Assembly: GCA_037576215.1 (NCBI GenBank)
Contig: JBANDB010000015.1
Coordinates: 1,550,001-1,614,000, forward strand
DNA: 64,000 nt
Source of the DNA: Armillaria gallica
Taxonomy: Eukaryota; Basidiomycota; Agaricomycetes; Agaricales; Physalacriaceae
Direction: 5' to 3'
Below, piece by piece: positions 1 to 11,929 of this stretch (its first letter is position 1; each line of letters begins with the position of its first letter). A model generated the notes under the pieces. It saw only the letters and a list, made by a program, of their open reading frames with translations, searched no databases and was not told the origin of the DNA. Position numbers and translations under genes: made by a program.

Positions 1-2818
1 ATTATGCTGGATAGAGATGTAGGGGGTATAGGTGTCTTCTGTTCTTCGGGGTATTCGACGCAACTCGGCGACGGCGACGGTTTTCAGACCTCGGATGTGA
101 GATGCAGCATACATGAAGCTGAAGGCTATAACATGCGCATCCCATAACCCTCAGATGGCGCGTTCGCCACCACGGACGCATACTGCACTGATGCATCCGT
201 GCTCGCCATGCACCTGTTTGTGTGGATGATAGTCACCGCACCACTCTTGTCCGCCCCTTCCCTTCCCCTTGTCGGGGTCAGAGTTGTCCGCGCCGTCTGG
301 TAAGGCTTTCATCCGCACCAAGTACGTCTCTCCTCCTTCTCTCCATCAGCTCACAACTTCCCAGTCTCGCCAAATCGGGGGGGCACACGTTACCGTACTC
401 CCAATCGGCGCATTCTAGCTCCTTTATTTTATTATACCTCCGTTCGTTGTACACTTTCTCATCATGGCGTGTCATCCACTCCACGCGTCCTTTGTAATTC
501 TAATCATTGTTTATAATGATAACAAGTGCTACGATTATAATACTTACAGTAATACGAGACCATACTGGATCTACAAATATCACGAGCACTGTACTCCCTC
601 TGCAAGTACACTAAAAACTCCAGTCCCATCTAGACAATGTATCTCGACTGTACAAGTAAGCCGCTAATTCTCTCCGTGTCCTAAGCCAGACTGAGAACGT
701 TTCAAGAACGCGACAGCGCCCGCCCACATACTAATCCAGCATGGTATGTCACTATTACATCGGATATGCCTCTAGTTGACACTCGTAGGTCCACCTCTCC
801 CGATCACACGTCACTTTTGCAGATCCTCCAATTTAGACATCCGCCCCTCCGGCTGAACATTGTCCCCTGCGGCGGCGAGTCGGCTTGGATGTGGGGAAAC
901 AGACGTTACTCTGCTGTTGACTTGGCGTCAAGAAGCAGGGGCTGATGCTATATGTACCGCGCTTAGCAGGGAACGCTTTGGGAAAGGTGCCGACTCCAGA
1001 TGGTCCTGACCTGCGTAATCCTCGAGTTCCTCTCTCTTGCAGTACTACTCTTGCTGGTTGAACCGCGCAGAAAGGTACCTCGTCTTCGGGAATGTTCAGC
1101 ACTCGCTCAGCAGTGTGTCCACGAAAGACCTGACTATACGAATGGTGGATAGGTGCGTGCCTCAGGAATAGAAAATGAAGCCAAACAGCGGCTGTACGTC
1201 TTGGGGTTGAGTTCACCGTCCGCCATTTCTCTTGACAGATACGAACCGACAAGGGAGAGCCACGATTCTCGAGGGCAAATCAGAAGAAGGATGTAGATGG
1301 TGTCTCTTCGGCACCTCTATTTCCCACGAATGGCTCGGGGAACGTTGAGCTACCATACGCGTCTTTGTTGGTGGACTGGTCGAGATTAATAGCCAGGACC
1401 TGGGAGGAGATTGTTTGGATCGCAGTACCTCCGACCGTCAACTGAGTGCGTAGATTACGCAGAAGTCGAGCAAACGAGCGCATCCCCTGATAGGCTGACC
1501 CGTACCTCTCTCAGAACGGAAGTGGTTTCCCGGGTCCCTTCTGTCCAAGTTGGTCCATATGTAGTAGTGCCGCTGCCCAGGACCAAGATGAACCGAGATG
1601 AAGATCTACGGTTCCGTGCTTTCCTTATATCCATCTCGCTGAGCATCGAGATGAACGGCGTGGAGGAAAGAAGCAGGAGTATAGTCTCCATCAACAATTC
1701 CGTGGTCATCGCTGTCGTTTCATTGAACCATTTACTGAGTTATGTTCGCAGCACTGATGATACTGCGTGCCACGTGAGTAATGACGACAAGTATGAACCT
1801 GAGAGTACTTACGGATTCTCAGTTCTTTTCCTTAGCGAGCCTCCGCATCGTAGAGATCAAGAGCGGACAACTCTTGTTCTAGTTTTACGGGGTGGCCAGT
1901 GCTCTATGGACTGTCGACTTTCCCAGACTCACTGTGTTCCTTCGGTGATCTAGTGACAGCGGCCAAAGTCAGACGAATCTGCGGCCATGAAATACCAGAG
2001 GTGCTTACATTATACCCTCATATAGTCCCTGCGCATGCTATGTATCCTTTGACCAAAGCGCTCAGGCAAGCAGTACGGCCTGTTAAAACAAAAACAATCT
2101 GTTTGGGGCGTTAATCAATATCCTCCTCCTGACACATTCTCAAATTACTTTGCCGTCTTCTATCCGTCGTACTGTGTTGATTCCGAGGAGAAGGGACAAA
2201 CATAAAGTGGCTGCATTGAAGTGTTCATGCTACAAGTGCTACGAAGTTGGCGTGAACAATTCGGATAGTAAAGGCGAGTAGCATGGTCCGACGACAGAGA
2301 AGTATTGAAGGCATAAAGCAACTTCTATGCTGTTAAACCTGGACCTACAAGGTTAGATTTATTACCGAGTAAAGAGCATAGCCAGCGTGCAGCCCTTGCG
2401 CTTTAGCGTATATACGTCCTCTAGCAACGCTAAGGAGTAAGCCAAGAATATTCAGAAATAAAGGTCCTTGTGACGCAGAATACAGTAACCGAAAACGAGG
2501 CGGAGATGGAGGACAGAAGTCAAGATGATGAGTCAGCGTCATTGACGCTTCAGTTTCAACGATCACGTTCGTCCTGATACAATGTCATGTCTTCTCCTTG
2601 CAATTATTATTGGACTACCTTGAGGCTGTTCCTGATTGCGAACTTCAATATTTTTTACGGAACGGCACAACACGAGCATACAGCGCCAATGTTCAATCAA
2701 ACAGCACGAGCAAGCGCTTGGCTCCTTTCCCTCCTTGACAGCCACTGTATCTTCCAAAGTGAGTCGTTTTCACTATCGACGTCGGTCATACTAATTTGAT
2801 TTCTATCGCTTTACCAGC
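1..2818. other. Repeat-module sequence without a supported gene
   Basis: Apart from short open frames that shift between copies, I see no convincing gene here. The block around 830-1,260 has three relatives in the window (also about 41,560-42,130 and 56,860-57,285), and none keeps one long frame in all copies. That argues for decayed or noncoding repeat material. A cytosine-rich tract ending at 2,818 lies directly before the DUF6535 start and may hold its promoter; I see no clear TATA box. Confidence 0.5.
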
Positions 2819-3463
2819 ATGGCAGGCACCCATGAGAATAGAGCAGAAGCACGCACGAACCAACCTTCAGCAACGGGGATAATGTCCGTTCAACAACTAT
2901 CCCTGAAGATCCTGGAGCTCAGAGAAACCCTCCAAGCGGCACGTTTTTTGACTGAACAAGAATCAGATGCATTCGTGGGGAGTCGGTGCGTGTGGTTACT
3001 TCCGGGCTTTTTCGCCGTGATACTTAAATGGCTTCAGGTGCTGCTCCACGCGATTACAAGGCCCGGTACCCTCTCGATCCTTACGGCCAAGAGATGTCCG
3101 AGAATGCACGAATATGGTCCATCTACCTCGATGAGGCGGCAGATTTCGACGCCAATATGTTGGCAGAGTGGAGGGATACTATTGATGTCCTACTCGTTTT
3201 TGTGCGTCGAACGTTTCCTATAAGAACGGGTTCTAAAATCTAATACCATCATAGGCCGGTCTCTTCTCTGCGGTGCTCACAACATTTGTGGTACAAACGT
3301 CGCAAAATATGCAACCAGATTACAACCAGGCATCCACGTTTATTCTCTTCGAAATCCTCAAGGCCACAGCGTCGAATTGCTCCCAAATATCTATCCCTTC
3401 CTCTCTGACCGCCTTCTTTCCTTCCAGCCCCGGGCCTTCCGACGAGTAGTTGAACAGTTAATT
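2819..3463 (+). pseudogene. DUF6535 copy 1, truncated and frameshifted
   Basis: DUF6535 proteins are basidiomycete membrane proteins of unknown function. The usual three-exon plan is present: an N-terminal exon from ATG 2,819, a second exon encoding the conserved EMSENARIWSIYLDEAADF stretch and the AEWRDTIDVLLVF motif, and a third starting AGLFSAVLTTFVVQ. Compared with its twin at 58,837, one G is missing in the run near 2,876-2,880, which shifts the frame in exon 1, and TGG has become TAG at 3,447-3,449. Homology to the intact paralogue (46,723) stops just after the DEWLNS motif, before the long membrane region, at the same point as in the twin. The truncation therefore predates the segmental duplication. 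Confidence 0.85.
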
Positions 3464-3870
3464 CCCACTCGTTAGAAGGGATATCTCCTCCTGGTCGATT
3501 TACGAGTCTTTGGGCTTGTTTGACTCACGTGGCGACCCAGAGATTTGTCCGCAAGCACACCAAGAGTAAGTCCAAACATTCTCCCAACTCGTATCTCCTC
3601 CTCGGCTGATCCTGATTTATGCCTAGAGTCGTACTTCAAATGTCTTCTGGTGACAATCTTCCAAATTTCGGCATGCGCAGGTGTGTGTTTCATGCCGACA
3701 GTTTTGACAGCGTGTAGGTAATGGTTTCGGCACCAAAGATTTGCCGGAGAGGTTTAAAACGAGGTGCGTATTCCCCAAGAATATCCCATCCATCCCATTC
3801 CCCCCCTCTCCTCTCCTCTCCCCCTCGCCCTCGCCCTCTTTTCTTATCTCGTCTTCAGTTATTGTCTGCT
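3464..3870. other. Spacer after truncated DUF6535, pyrimidine-rich tract
   Basis: No supported gene. A strongly pyrimidine-rich tract (about 3,785-3,860) precedes the ATG at 3,877 and looks like a fungal promoter or leader region. The tract is shorter in the sister copy (about 59,820-59,875). Confidence 0.4.
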
Positions 3871-3876
3871 CGCTAT

Positions 3877-4960
3877 GCTAGACGACGAGTATGGCGTGCT
3901 CGTTGTTGTGCATGACGAGTTTCTCGCCTGGAGCCTAACTCGCGTCTTTGGCGCGTCGTGATCCCGTGACGTGAATCCTGCTCGTTTGGGCAGGATCTGA
4001 TCATCGATGGGTTTCTTCACCACCACGCCGTTGGCCATCAAGCTCAATGGTGAGCTCGTTTCTTCGTCGATCTCTTGATACCTTTCTCATTCCTTTTCTT
4101 CAGTCTTACCGTCATCGTCATCTCGGCAACAGTGGACGTGTTCTCTGCTGGACCAATGAACATGGTAAGTCTTCTGTATCTCGGCATTCTACCCGTTTGC
4201 TAACTGATTTTCGTGCAGAGTAGCTCAGACTTCAAATTTGATGAAATTTAGAGGGAAGTAGAAATGGCTGGAAGTGCGTATACTGACTATTGGCCATTAT
4301 ATCCTTGCTAACCTTGTCTAGAAATCTTGCGATCCCTTTTGCGGCATGGCGAACGCGGCGACGGCGAGCCCAACAAATTGCTCCGCACATCCAACAGTCC
4401 GCCCTCTCCTCCAATCAACCCATATTTGGTCACTGCATTTCTAGAGGGAGGGTGGGATCGATAATGGAGATCAAGCAGGTGACGCTTGACTGGAAGCTGG
4501 AACAAGCAGACGAAGGGCAAGTAGGTACGTGATCCTTCCTACCACTCGGCTCTTGCTGACGGTACCTTCCCAGAGGGCGGGTCACCGAATTTGAGGTGCT
4601 CGTTGGGGTGTTGGGACAGTCTGACATCGACTATTTCACCACTGAGATGGCTGGCGAGCAGGATCGATGGGTGAATAAGGTCGTTGGGGCACCACCAGGG
4701 TACGTGTATTGACCTTGTAGGCTTTTTGCATGGCTGACTCGTGTCCTTGTAGGGTTTCATTGGATGCGCGGAGGGATTTTTGGGTTAATAAGGTAAGGTA
4801 TTTTTGATAACACCTCTATTCGATACTAACGGCACCCCCAAGACTACGGATAGTGCGAGATAGATGTATCAGGTAAGAGTTTTCTCACCGATTTTGCTTA
4901 CGTTTAGCTAATTGGGACTCGCGCAGGTAGTGAAATAAAAGTTTATATTTTGTTAACACG
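3877..4960 (+). other. Candidate multi-exon gene, function unknown
   Basis: Several short open segments bounded by plausible GT-AG sites are conserved in the sister block (59,888-60,965). In order they are a segment from ATG 3,877 (MLDDEYGVLVVVHDEF), a segment from ATG 4,009 (MGFFTTTPLAIKLN), and a spliced pair reading about DWKLEQADEGQ then VTEFEVLVG...SDIDYFTTEMAGEQDRW (about 4,464-4,700). In the right copy the last junction keeps phase, which supports real exons. I do not recognise the family. In-frame stops lie between some segments, so it may be a decayed gene. Confidence 0.3.
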
Positions 4961-5304
4961 GTGAGAGTGTGAAGCGAGAGCAAGACTTGAAGGGGTATAG
5001 CAAATGGAACGGAACGGTACGTGCACTGGACATATCCTTTGGATGCAGCTAACACGTGGATGGCAGGTGTGCACGAGTAGCGGAGGACGCGTTGAGGGTC
5101 GGTGTGGAGACGGGATGGAGGGACCTAATCTATTATTAGCATGCAAGGATGGGGGACGGTCGCATGGTCGGGAGTTGGCGGAGGGAGGGACATTTTGGCA
5201 GGCGTCAGACCAGGTCGTGGAAGTGAATTTCGCTACTCGGATGCATGCTAGTTTGTCGACGGAAGCGGTTTGCAGACATCGGATGCGAGGTCAAGCAGTC
5301 ACGA

Positions 5305-6500
5305 AAGATGCGGGACAAGGGATTTCCAGCAGCATGATTTGATTACCGGGTAAGGGAATGTGCACCGATTCTCGTTCTACGTGGCTTAGCGTTCCTTTTC
5401 TTTCCCTAGGCTCGCCCTGCAATGCGCTGCCGATGATTTCTTCCATAGCTCGTTCATTCACGTCGCCTACGCAACAGTACGCAAATATCTCTATTTTTCT
5501 CACGTTTTGCTCATGCAGCATTCATCGGAAGGGCCCCGCACGCTGGCGATAATGACGAGTTCCGTCGGATGGCGACAGACGTGCACGAATTGAAGAGATT
5601 ACTGGGAGCGGGGTCGTTAGACTCGGTAAGTCCTTTCTCAAACTGACTTGAGCGCGGCTAATCAATCCTCTGGCCACCACTCAGGATTTCAAGGGAGGGT
5701 CGGCGGACGTTATTCCCAAGGTAGCGCTAGATATATGGGCGGAGGTGTGTGTATTGCTTTTTGAACGATCTGGCCTTGCTAATGTTGATCAGGTTCCCTC
5801 TCACTTGTTGCAGCTCAACTCCGTGTCAACGTCCCCCACAGTACGTGAAAACAGTACGTGAAATTCGTACCTCCCCTTAGGCCATCTTTTCAGAGGGCCG
5901 GTTCACACGTTTTGCGGTATCGATAAGGGTGATGGGAGCTCGATACAACAGGCAGCAACTCGGGCGGTGTTTGGGATGGGCTCGCCAGGGTACGTAGGCT
6001 TGCTTCCCGCAACGTTTTCATCACTGACTCGAGCGTGTGCAGAATATGTTACGGTGGATAGACATGCAGGGGTGCGGGTGTCTTCCATTCTTAGCTAGGA
6101 TAGGAGAGAGTGCTCATTACTAGGGAGACGTGACTCGGATGAGCCCGTCGACAGCGATAGTTTTCAGACCTCGGATGTGAGATGCAGCATACATACAAGA
6201 TGCATACGGCACTGATGCAGCCGTGTGCCTCTACGTGGATGATCGTCACAGTTCTATTCTTGTTCGTTCCATCCATTTGCCTCACTGCTTATCGCTAACC
6301 CCGGTGTACGCAGCATCACCTCGCTCCATCATCCGCACTGAGTACCTCTTCTCTCCTTCTCTCCCTTAGCTCACACTTTCCCAGTTTCGTCAAATCAGTG
6401 CTCGCGTTTGGCATCATCGCCGCCTTCATCACATACTACGTTGGCCTCTCCGAATTGCTCACATCAGAAGTACTGTGCTCCCAATCAGCGCATTCTAGCT
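5305..6500 (+). other. Candidate multi-exon gene with ALQRAADD exon, function unknown
   Basis: Phase-consistent exons are visible: one ending QHDLITG, one reading LALQRAADDFLHSSFVHVAYAT (split by this sentence only in description), a segment DVHELKRLLGAGS, a segment like VALDIWAEVCVLLFERSGLA, and a hydrophobic segment AFGIIAAFITYYVGLSEL near 6,405-6,460. Related exon sets occur at about 39,890-41,180, 55,260-55,900 and 61,325-62,900. Repeated conservation of splice-site positions suggests a real gene family with a membrane segment. I do not recognise it, and each copy has frame breaks, so boundaries are approximate. Confidence 0.3.
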
Positions 6501-6862
6501 TCTTAATTTTACTATACCTCATTCGTTGTACGCTTTCTCAGCATCAAATACCACAACCTATCATAACGTGTCGTCCATTCCACATGTCCTCAATTCCAAT
6601 CATAGTTTCCAATCATGACCTGTGCTATGATTATAATACGATAATCTTACGTGTTGGTGTCATCGGTTACGAACTTCGATGGTTCTTCGGGACAGCACCG
6701 TGAACACGAGCATACAGCGCTTTGACAGCGTAGTGTTCAACCAAACAGCACCAACAAGTACTCGGCGCCTCTTTGTTCTTGACAGCCAATATATTCTTCC
6801 AAGTGAGTCCTTTGTGCTTTGGATATCAATGATACTAACTTGATCTCTATCGATTTTCGAGC

Positions 6863-8443
6863 ATGGCTAACACTGACAGGAATGGCGCAGAGTCACCTCC
6901 AAACCAACCTTCAGCAACTGGTAGTCGTGTTTCCGCACCTGACCTGGGAGCTCAGAGAAACCCTCCAAGTGGGACGTTTTTCGGACTGAACAAGAATCAG
7001 CTGCATTTGTGGGGAGTCGGTATATTCAATTTGCTTCAACTGCTCTGCTACGATGGTATTTAATTTCAAATGGTATCAGGCGCTGCTCCACGCGACTATA
7101 AGGCGCACTACCCTCCCGATCCTTATGGCCAAGAGATGTCCGACAAAGCACGAATATGGTCCATCTACAACGAAGAAACGGCCGATTTCGACGCCAATAT
7201 GTTGGCAGAGTGGAGGGATACCATCGATGTCCTACTTGTTTTTGTGCGTAACACGTCGCCTTTCAGTATCGGGCTCTAAAATGTCTAACATACCATGATA
7301 GGCTGGTCTCTTCTCCGCAGTGCTCACGACATTTGTGGTGCAAACATCGCAAAGCATGCAACCTGATTACAACCAGGTATCCGCATTCCTTCTCCTCGAA
7401 ATCCTCAAGGCCACGGCATCGAACGGCTCCCAAATCTCTATTCCTTCCTCCCCCACCAACTTCTTTTCCCTGAGCCGTTCCGATGAATGGGTGAACAGCT
7501 TGTGGTTCGTGAGTTTGACTCTCAGTCTCATCACTGCCCTGGTTGCTGTTTTGGTCAAGCAGTGGCTCCACCAATACATCACCATCGTCTCCGACAGCTC
7601 CGCACGCGATCGTGCAAGAATCCGACACTTGTGATATGCTGGACTACAGGTGTGGCAAGTGCCAATGATCATAGGAATGCTACCTGTCCTCCTACACATT
7701 TCATTGGCACTCTTTTTTGCTGGCCTCACTGTTTTCTTGTTCTCTCTAGGCATGAAAGTGGCCTGGCTAGTATCTATCATTGGTGCCGCAACATATGTGG
7801 CCTACACCATTGCCCTAATCCTCCCCCTCGTCTATCCCTATTGTCCATTCAAGGTACCCTTGACACTTTATGTCCACTCTCTTATCCTACGTATCGCCCT
7901 CATACGACACTATCCGTATACCCATGTGTTTGGCCACGGTACTTATCGCCTGTACGAGTACTGGCAAAGACGCGAGAGCGCTGTCCAACGTACTCTGAAG
8001 GAAATTGAGCGTGCTCATGTTCAAAAGTGTGCTGCTGAAGTAGATGCGCAATCACTACAATGGCTGCACTCCTCCACATCTAATGCCTCCGTGCATCAAA
8101 GCGTGCTGCAGGCCATGGCTGGAATGTCCTCCGCCACTTTAAAATGGCTACCGGATGAATATAGATCTGCTTTTATTGTACATCTGGAGCAGCAGATACA
8201 GCAAATTGAACCGCTTGTGCCATCTCCTGATGTTGAGAGAGAGTTGGAGCTCTACTATAGAGCATGTATACTCCTTCGGCCTAATTATTTCCGATTTGGT
8301 GGCGAATTCCGCGACCATGATCCCATGGCAGATCGGTGTTGCAACGAGCAGCTGAAAATGACACTGTCCTCCGTAGCAAGTAGCCAGAAGGCATCAGCTG
8401 TTTTTCTCGGAATCCTTCAAGGCCCGCAACAGTCTTCCCTCAC
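6863..8443 (+). pseudogene. DUF6535 copy 2, 5' part, split by the giant element
   Basis: Exons at 6,863-7,019, 7,080-7,243 and from 7,302 match the intact paralogue at 46,723 in splice phase and length (exon 2 is 164 nt in both). Exon 3 encodes AGLFSAVLTTFVVQTSQSMQ, then predicted membrane segments around SLWFVSLTLSLITALVAVL and MIIGMLPVLLHISLALFFAG. A TGA at 7,632-7,634 replaces the CGA found in the intact gene, so it carries a nonsense change as well. The homology breaks off at 8,443, exactly where the giant element begins, and resumes at 36,976. Confidence 0.95.
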
Positions 8444-8469
8444 TATGGTGTCATTTTAGAGACAAAAAT
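8444..8469 (+). repeat. Left terminal inverted repeat
   Basis: It reads TATGGTG, a 7-nt variable spacer, then AGAGACAAAAAT. The reverse complement of 36,944-36,969 has the same two blocks with the same 7-nt spacing, for 20 of 26 matching positions. The outer block starts directly at the DUF6535 break point. Confidence 0.88.
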
Positions 8470-8499
8470 CACCAACCACTCACTTTTTTCACATATTGA

Positions 8500-8569
8500 G
8501 GTATTGAGCGGTATTCCCCGGTATTGGGAAGTATTACCCGGTAGTACTCGGTAGTACAGGGTATTAGAC
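8500..8569 (+). repeat. Left subterminal array, seven 10-bp units
   Basis: Seven consecutive units begin at 8,500, 8,510, 8,520, 8,530, 8,540, 8,550 and 8,560, each starting with GGTATT or a one-base variant (AGTATT, GGTAGT) followed by four free bases. A 10-bp period puts every motif on the same face of the helix. By analogy with other transposons, these are candidate binding sites for the element's integrase. Confidence 0.9.
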
Positions 8570-9800
8570 TCTTTTTATAGTGTCCGACTCGACTGTCCTC
8601 CACAGCCACCAGTCCCTGATCGCCAATCCCCATACCTACCATTACCTGACCCCCATCCTTTTCCCTACCACATAATACCGCGTGCTACCACACAATACCG
8701 CGCCACTGACAGTTATCGGCCGCCTCCTCGGCACAATCATGGCTTGGGTTCCGGGGTCCTACCACGCTCGCACTCAAGCCTAAGTCCGAACCTACCACAG
8801 CTTCTGGCAAGACTGTTATTGATGTAGTCGACTCACTACATATGTATTTGCCTTGCAAGGCCAGGGTTCGATTATCCTCACATTTACGCGTAGCTAACAA
8901 ACCAACTATATGTTCGACTGCATCTTTTCATTCAGATGGCCCAACTCATGGCGCAAGTACCTCACTTGTTCGCTCGGCTATTCTACACTCGCACCGACCC
9001 TCCGAGTTTGCTAGCATTCGTAGCATGTATGTTACTACAAAAGAAACATACGTCTAGTCGCACAGGTAACAAAAACAGATCCTCACCTGAAGAGATCAAC
9101 TCAAACGTGCTCTCCGGCTTTCATTTTTTCAGCATACGCATAGTGATCCCCAAGCCCCGAAGCCACCTATGGTCGTAGACAGCTGAACATAAATGAGTGC
9201 CAGCCATGATGAATGAAAGCTACTACATACTTGGTGCCTTTAAAACTTCAAGGTTAGCACTCGCTCCTTTCAATAATGCTCTCTGACTTCAAGATAGATC
9301 CTCTCCACCCCGCGGCATAACAACGGACCCACGACCAACATTCCCAGTCCGTCCTTTCACGAGATTCTCCCGAGGGGACCGAAAAGACAGTGACGGTAAG
9401 TGAATTTATGAGCTATTCACTCTCAGTCCAGCAAAGGACGCACACCCCTCACACACTAGTGAACAAAGGGCAGATCCTCAAGCGTAGGTGTTTGTCTCGA
9501 AGAGTGGCTGACAGATAGTGACCCGTAGGTGGTGAAAAAGTTCCGCCATCAGGACGGCCTTTGCCGGGTGGCAGTACGATAAGATTATCTGTGGTTCCTA
9601 GCTACTATTGTTGTCCCATATATTTTTCAAATGTATAAGATCCTGCCAGAGCCCTTTAGACGTTCAGAAATTTCAGGAAACAAGCCGTAAATTTACCTCT
9701 CAGTAACAACTCACTCTACTACTATTGTAGGCGAACATTCTGTGTGACCAACTGGTCACACCAATACTTTAATCTTTTCTCTTTTTCCCAAGCTATCATC
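8570..9800. other. Left element end, no supported gene; tRNA-like promoter remnant
   Basis: No convincing coding frame. At 8,848-8,875 there is an inverted pair TGCC/GGCA around TTGCAA and then GGTTCGATTAT, close to the B box of RNA polymerase III tRNA-type promoters; an A box upstream is weak. Two ACCGCG-containing copies of AATACCGCG lie about 20 bp apart near 8,675-8,703. Direct evidence for a functional RNA gene is lacking. Confidence 0.35.
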
Positions 9801-9803
9801 TGC

Positions 9804-10523
9804 ATGGTGCGTCTTTCCCTCAGAGTACCTCTATCTCTCCATTGTACTACCAGGTGAGCCTATTCTTTGCGTCGTCTCTGGACATCGAAATGCTGACCAA
9901 TCTCCCCAGGTATTCCGCACTCAACCTCACAACAATGTCACTCTGAGCCACCACCACTCTCATTCTTCGAATTCTAGGCTCTTGCATGTATGCCGCCATC
10001 CCATCGGACTCTCCAATGATTAGGGCTGATGGGCCTGCTAGTACAATGGTCATGTTCGCTCTCGTGGGTCTGGGGCGAATGGCTATGCAAGGGTGTGTGT
10101 CACTCCCTTACTACAGGAGGACTCGCTTCACTTTGTCGCAGTGCATACTTCAATATTGGTGTGGGGAACCCTGTCACCTCCCCATTCTTTTGCCCGCCTC
10201 ATACCCCAGCCAACCGCCTCTGCACCATCGTTTACCTCACACTCAATACGACAGCGGCTTCACACTCGGTCACTCTTGCATTGTATGTTCTTGGCCTGGT
10301 TCTCATCAATGAGGTTCGATGTGCCACCATGCGAACCATGCATCATAGCATCGTCCTGGGTCCCACGGCTGGTCGCCCATTCCCTCTGAGGCCCAACAGA
10401 ACCATTTCTGGAGTATTTCTGCTTTTCCAGACCAATAACTGCATTTTCGTGGTGGAGATTCACGTTTGCATCGTATGGAATGGCATCACTGTCGTCGGTG
10501 TCTTCATCCCCGGGTGGATGTAA
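9804..10523 (+). other. Possible spliced hydrophobic protein, unrecognised
   Basis: A 164-codon open frame at 10,029-10,523 contains hydrophobic runs (for example VTLALYVLGLVLINEV near 10,280 and FLLFQTNNCIFVVEIHVCIV near 10,430). A short ATG-led segment at 9,804 followed by a GTGAGC donor could be its first exon. No motif identifies a family, and other frames are also open here, so this may be noncoding. It lies in the left third of the element, away from the main gene block. Confidence 0.25.
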
Positions 10524-11929
10524 ATGACCATGCTTCTATTCATCCCAGTCAGTCTTCCCATTGCCATATTGCCATCAAGCTATAACTGACATGTATTCCA
10601 TGCATGCTTTGCGGTTTTTTGTGTCTTCTCATAACTGCTAGTTACATATCATCCATTTGTATGCTCCATACCTCTTATACCAGTCATTGTATTGTCTTGT
10701 TCTCAAAGCTATCTTCTTGCGATACCAGCGTCGTCAGTCTCAGCCTCCACTTCCTTGACGTCTGGTTTGATCTGCAGGAGGGTCGAAGCTATGTGTGTAG
10801 GGGCATAGAACTGAAAGTTATCTGCTCCTGAACAGCGGCATCTTTTCTTTCAGACACAGAACCAAATCTATCGTCCTGATGCCAAACGACATTGAGTTTG
10901 AAGCTACGCCTATCGAGTACTTCAGCACACGAGCTCAGAGCAAGGAGATAACATACTATACACCTTCCCTGTGTAAAACCCGTGCCAAGCGTCGCTGCCC
11001 ACTTTGGCGAATGACCATTGAGCAACCACAAGAACGAAATGCACGCTGAACTCTGTTTACATAGGACGTTCTGAGCATGGTCAACCAATCCTCCCCACAT
11101 CGTGTGCCAGCAGCCAAGCCTCCAAGTTCTCGTGACACATCAGGTGTGTTGTTGGTTGCCAGAACACGATACATTAAATCAGAATAAAGTTGGAGCTGCC
11201 CTACTGAGAATGAACGACGTAGACTGAAGGGACGGTAAGCACAAAGATACTGTGGTACTAGAAACCTGTCATATTGATGTTAGCCATCAAAGCCAAGGGC
11301 CGTTCTCTCCATCAACGAAGGGTTACACCGATTCTTTCAAGTCCTTCCCTCTGGCCACCCAAAAACCAGTTGCCCCGAACTTGGTCGTTGTCACCTTCTA
11401 GTTATCCTATCCTTTCCACTCATAGGAATGTCTTGAACTCAAATTTGTTGAAACACAGTGTTAGTCAAGGGAAGACGCAGGTCCACTAAACGGATTGGCA
11501 GATGGAAGGAGTGGGTATTGGAATGCCGGCAAGCCTTAGACAATCGAAAATGTGGTGGTGGAGATGAAAGAGCTGGTTGGCGCCAAGAATAGACACGCTG
11601 GAACATCCATACCCTTCACCATCTATCACAGAAGCATTGGCATCCACCAGACATCTAGCAGATCGATATCAGCTCAGCATCAGTCAGCAAGCATCAGCAT
11701 CAATCAGGCAAATATCAGCATCGAACGATGGAAAGATGTGCCGAGCCATTTGTCAGCTGTTGAATAGGCATAGCAGCGTCGGCATGGGAAATGGAATGGT
11801 GTGCTGGACAGCCCCCGCCGTTTGAGCTGTCGGGCATGCCTCTAAAGAGAAGCATCGGGCATCGGGGGGCGGCCCTCAAACTCCCTTCACAGCATCTGCC
11901 TAGTCCACCCTAATCTCACATCATCAACT
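10524..11929. other. Spacer within element
   Basis: Only short, mutually overlapping frames are present. The last 350 bases (about 11,575-11,830) share the SITEAL-type stretch with about 35,330-35,400 on the other strand, so the inverted similarity with the right end starts upstream of the gene at 11,930. I see nothing else supportable. Confidence 0.4.

Larger units (their letters stand above)
1..5890. repeat. Segmental duplication, left copy
   Basis: This block is collinear and in the same orientation with about 55,985-61,890, and nearly identical by eye over most of its length, with small indels and scattered substitutions. The offset drifts only from about 55,985 to 56,010. The left copy begins at or before the window start. 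It contains the truncated DUF6535 copy at 2,819, the uncharacterised exon set at 3.9-4.8 kb and part of the ALQ-type exon set from 5.2 kb. I could not run an alignment, so identity and exact ends are estimates. Confidence 0.85.

Noticed and set aside
8821..8880. A complete tRNA gene
   Set aside because: The B box is good but the acceptor stem does not close and the A box is poor, so it is reported only as a tRNA-like remnant.
10789..11174. Minus-strand frames at 10.8-11.2 kb
   Set aside because: Two overlapping frames, neither with motifs, splice pattern or a second copy.
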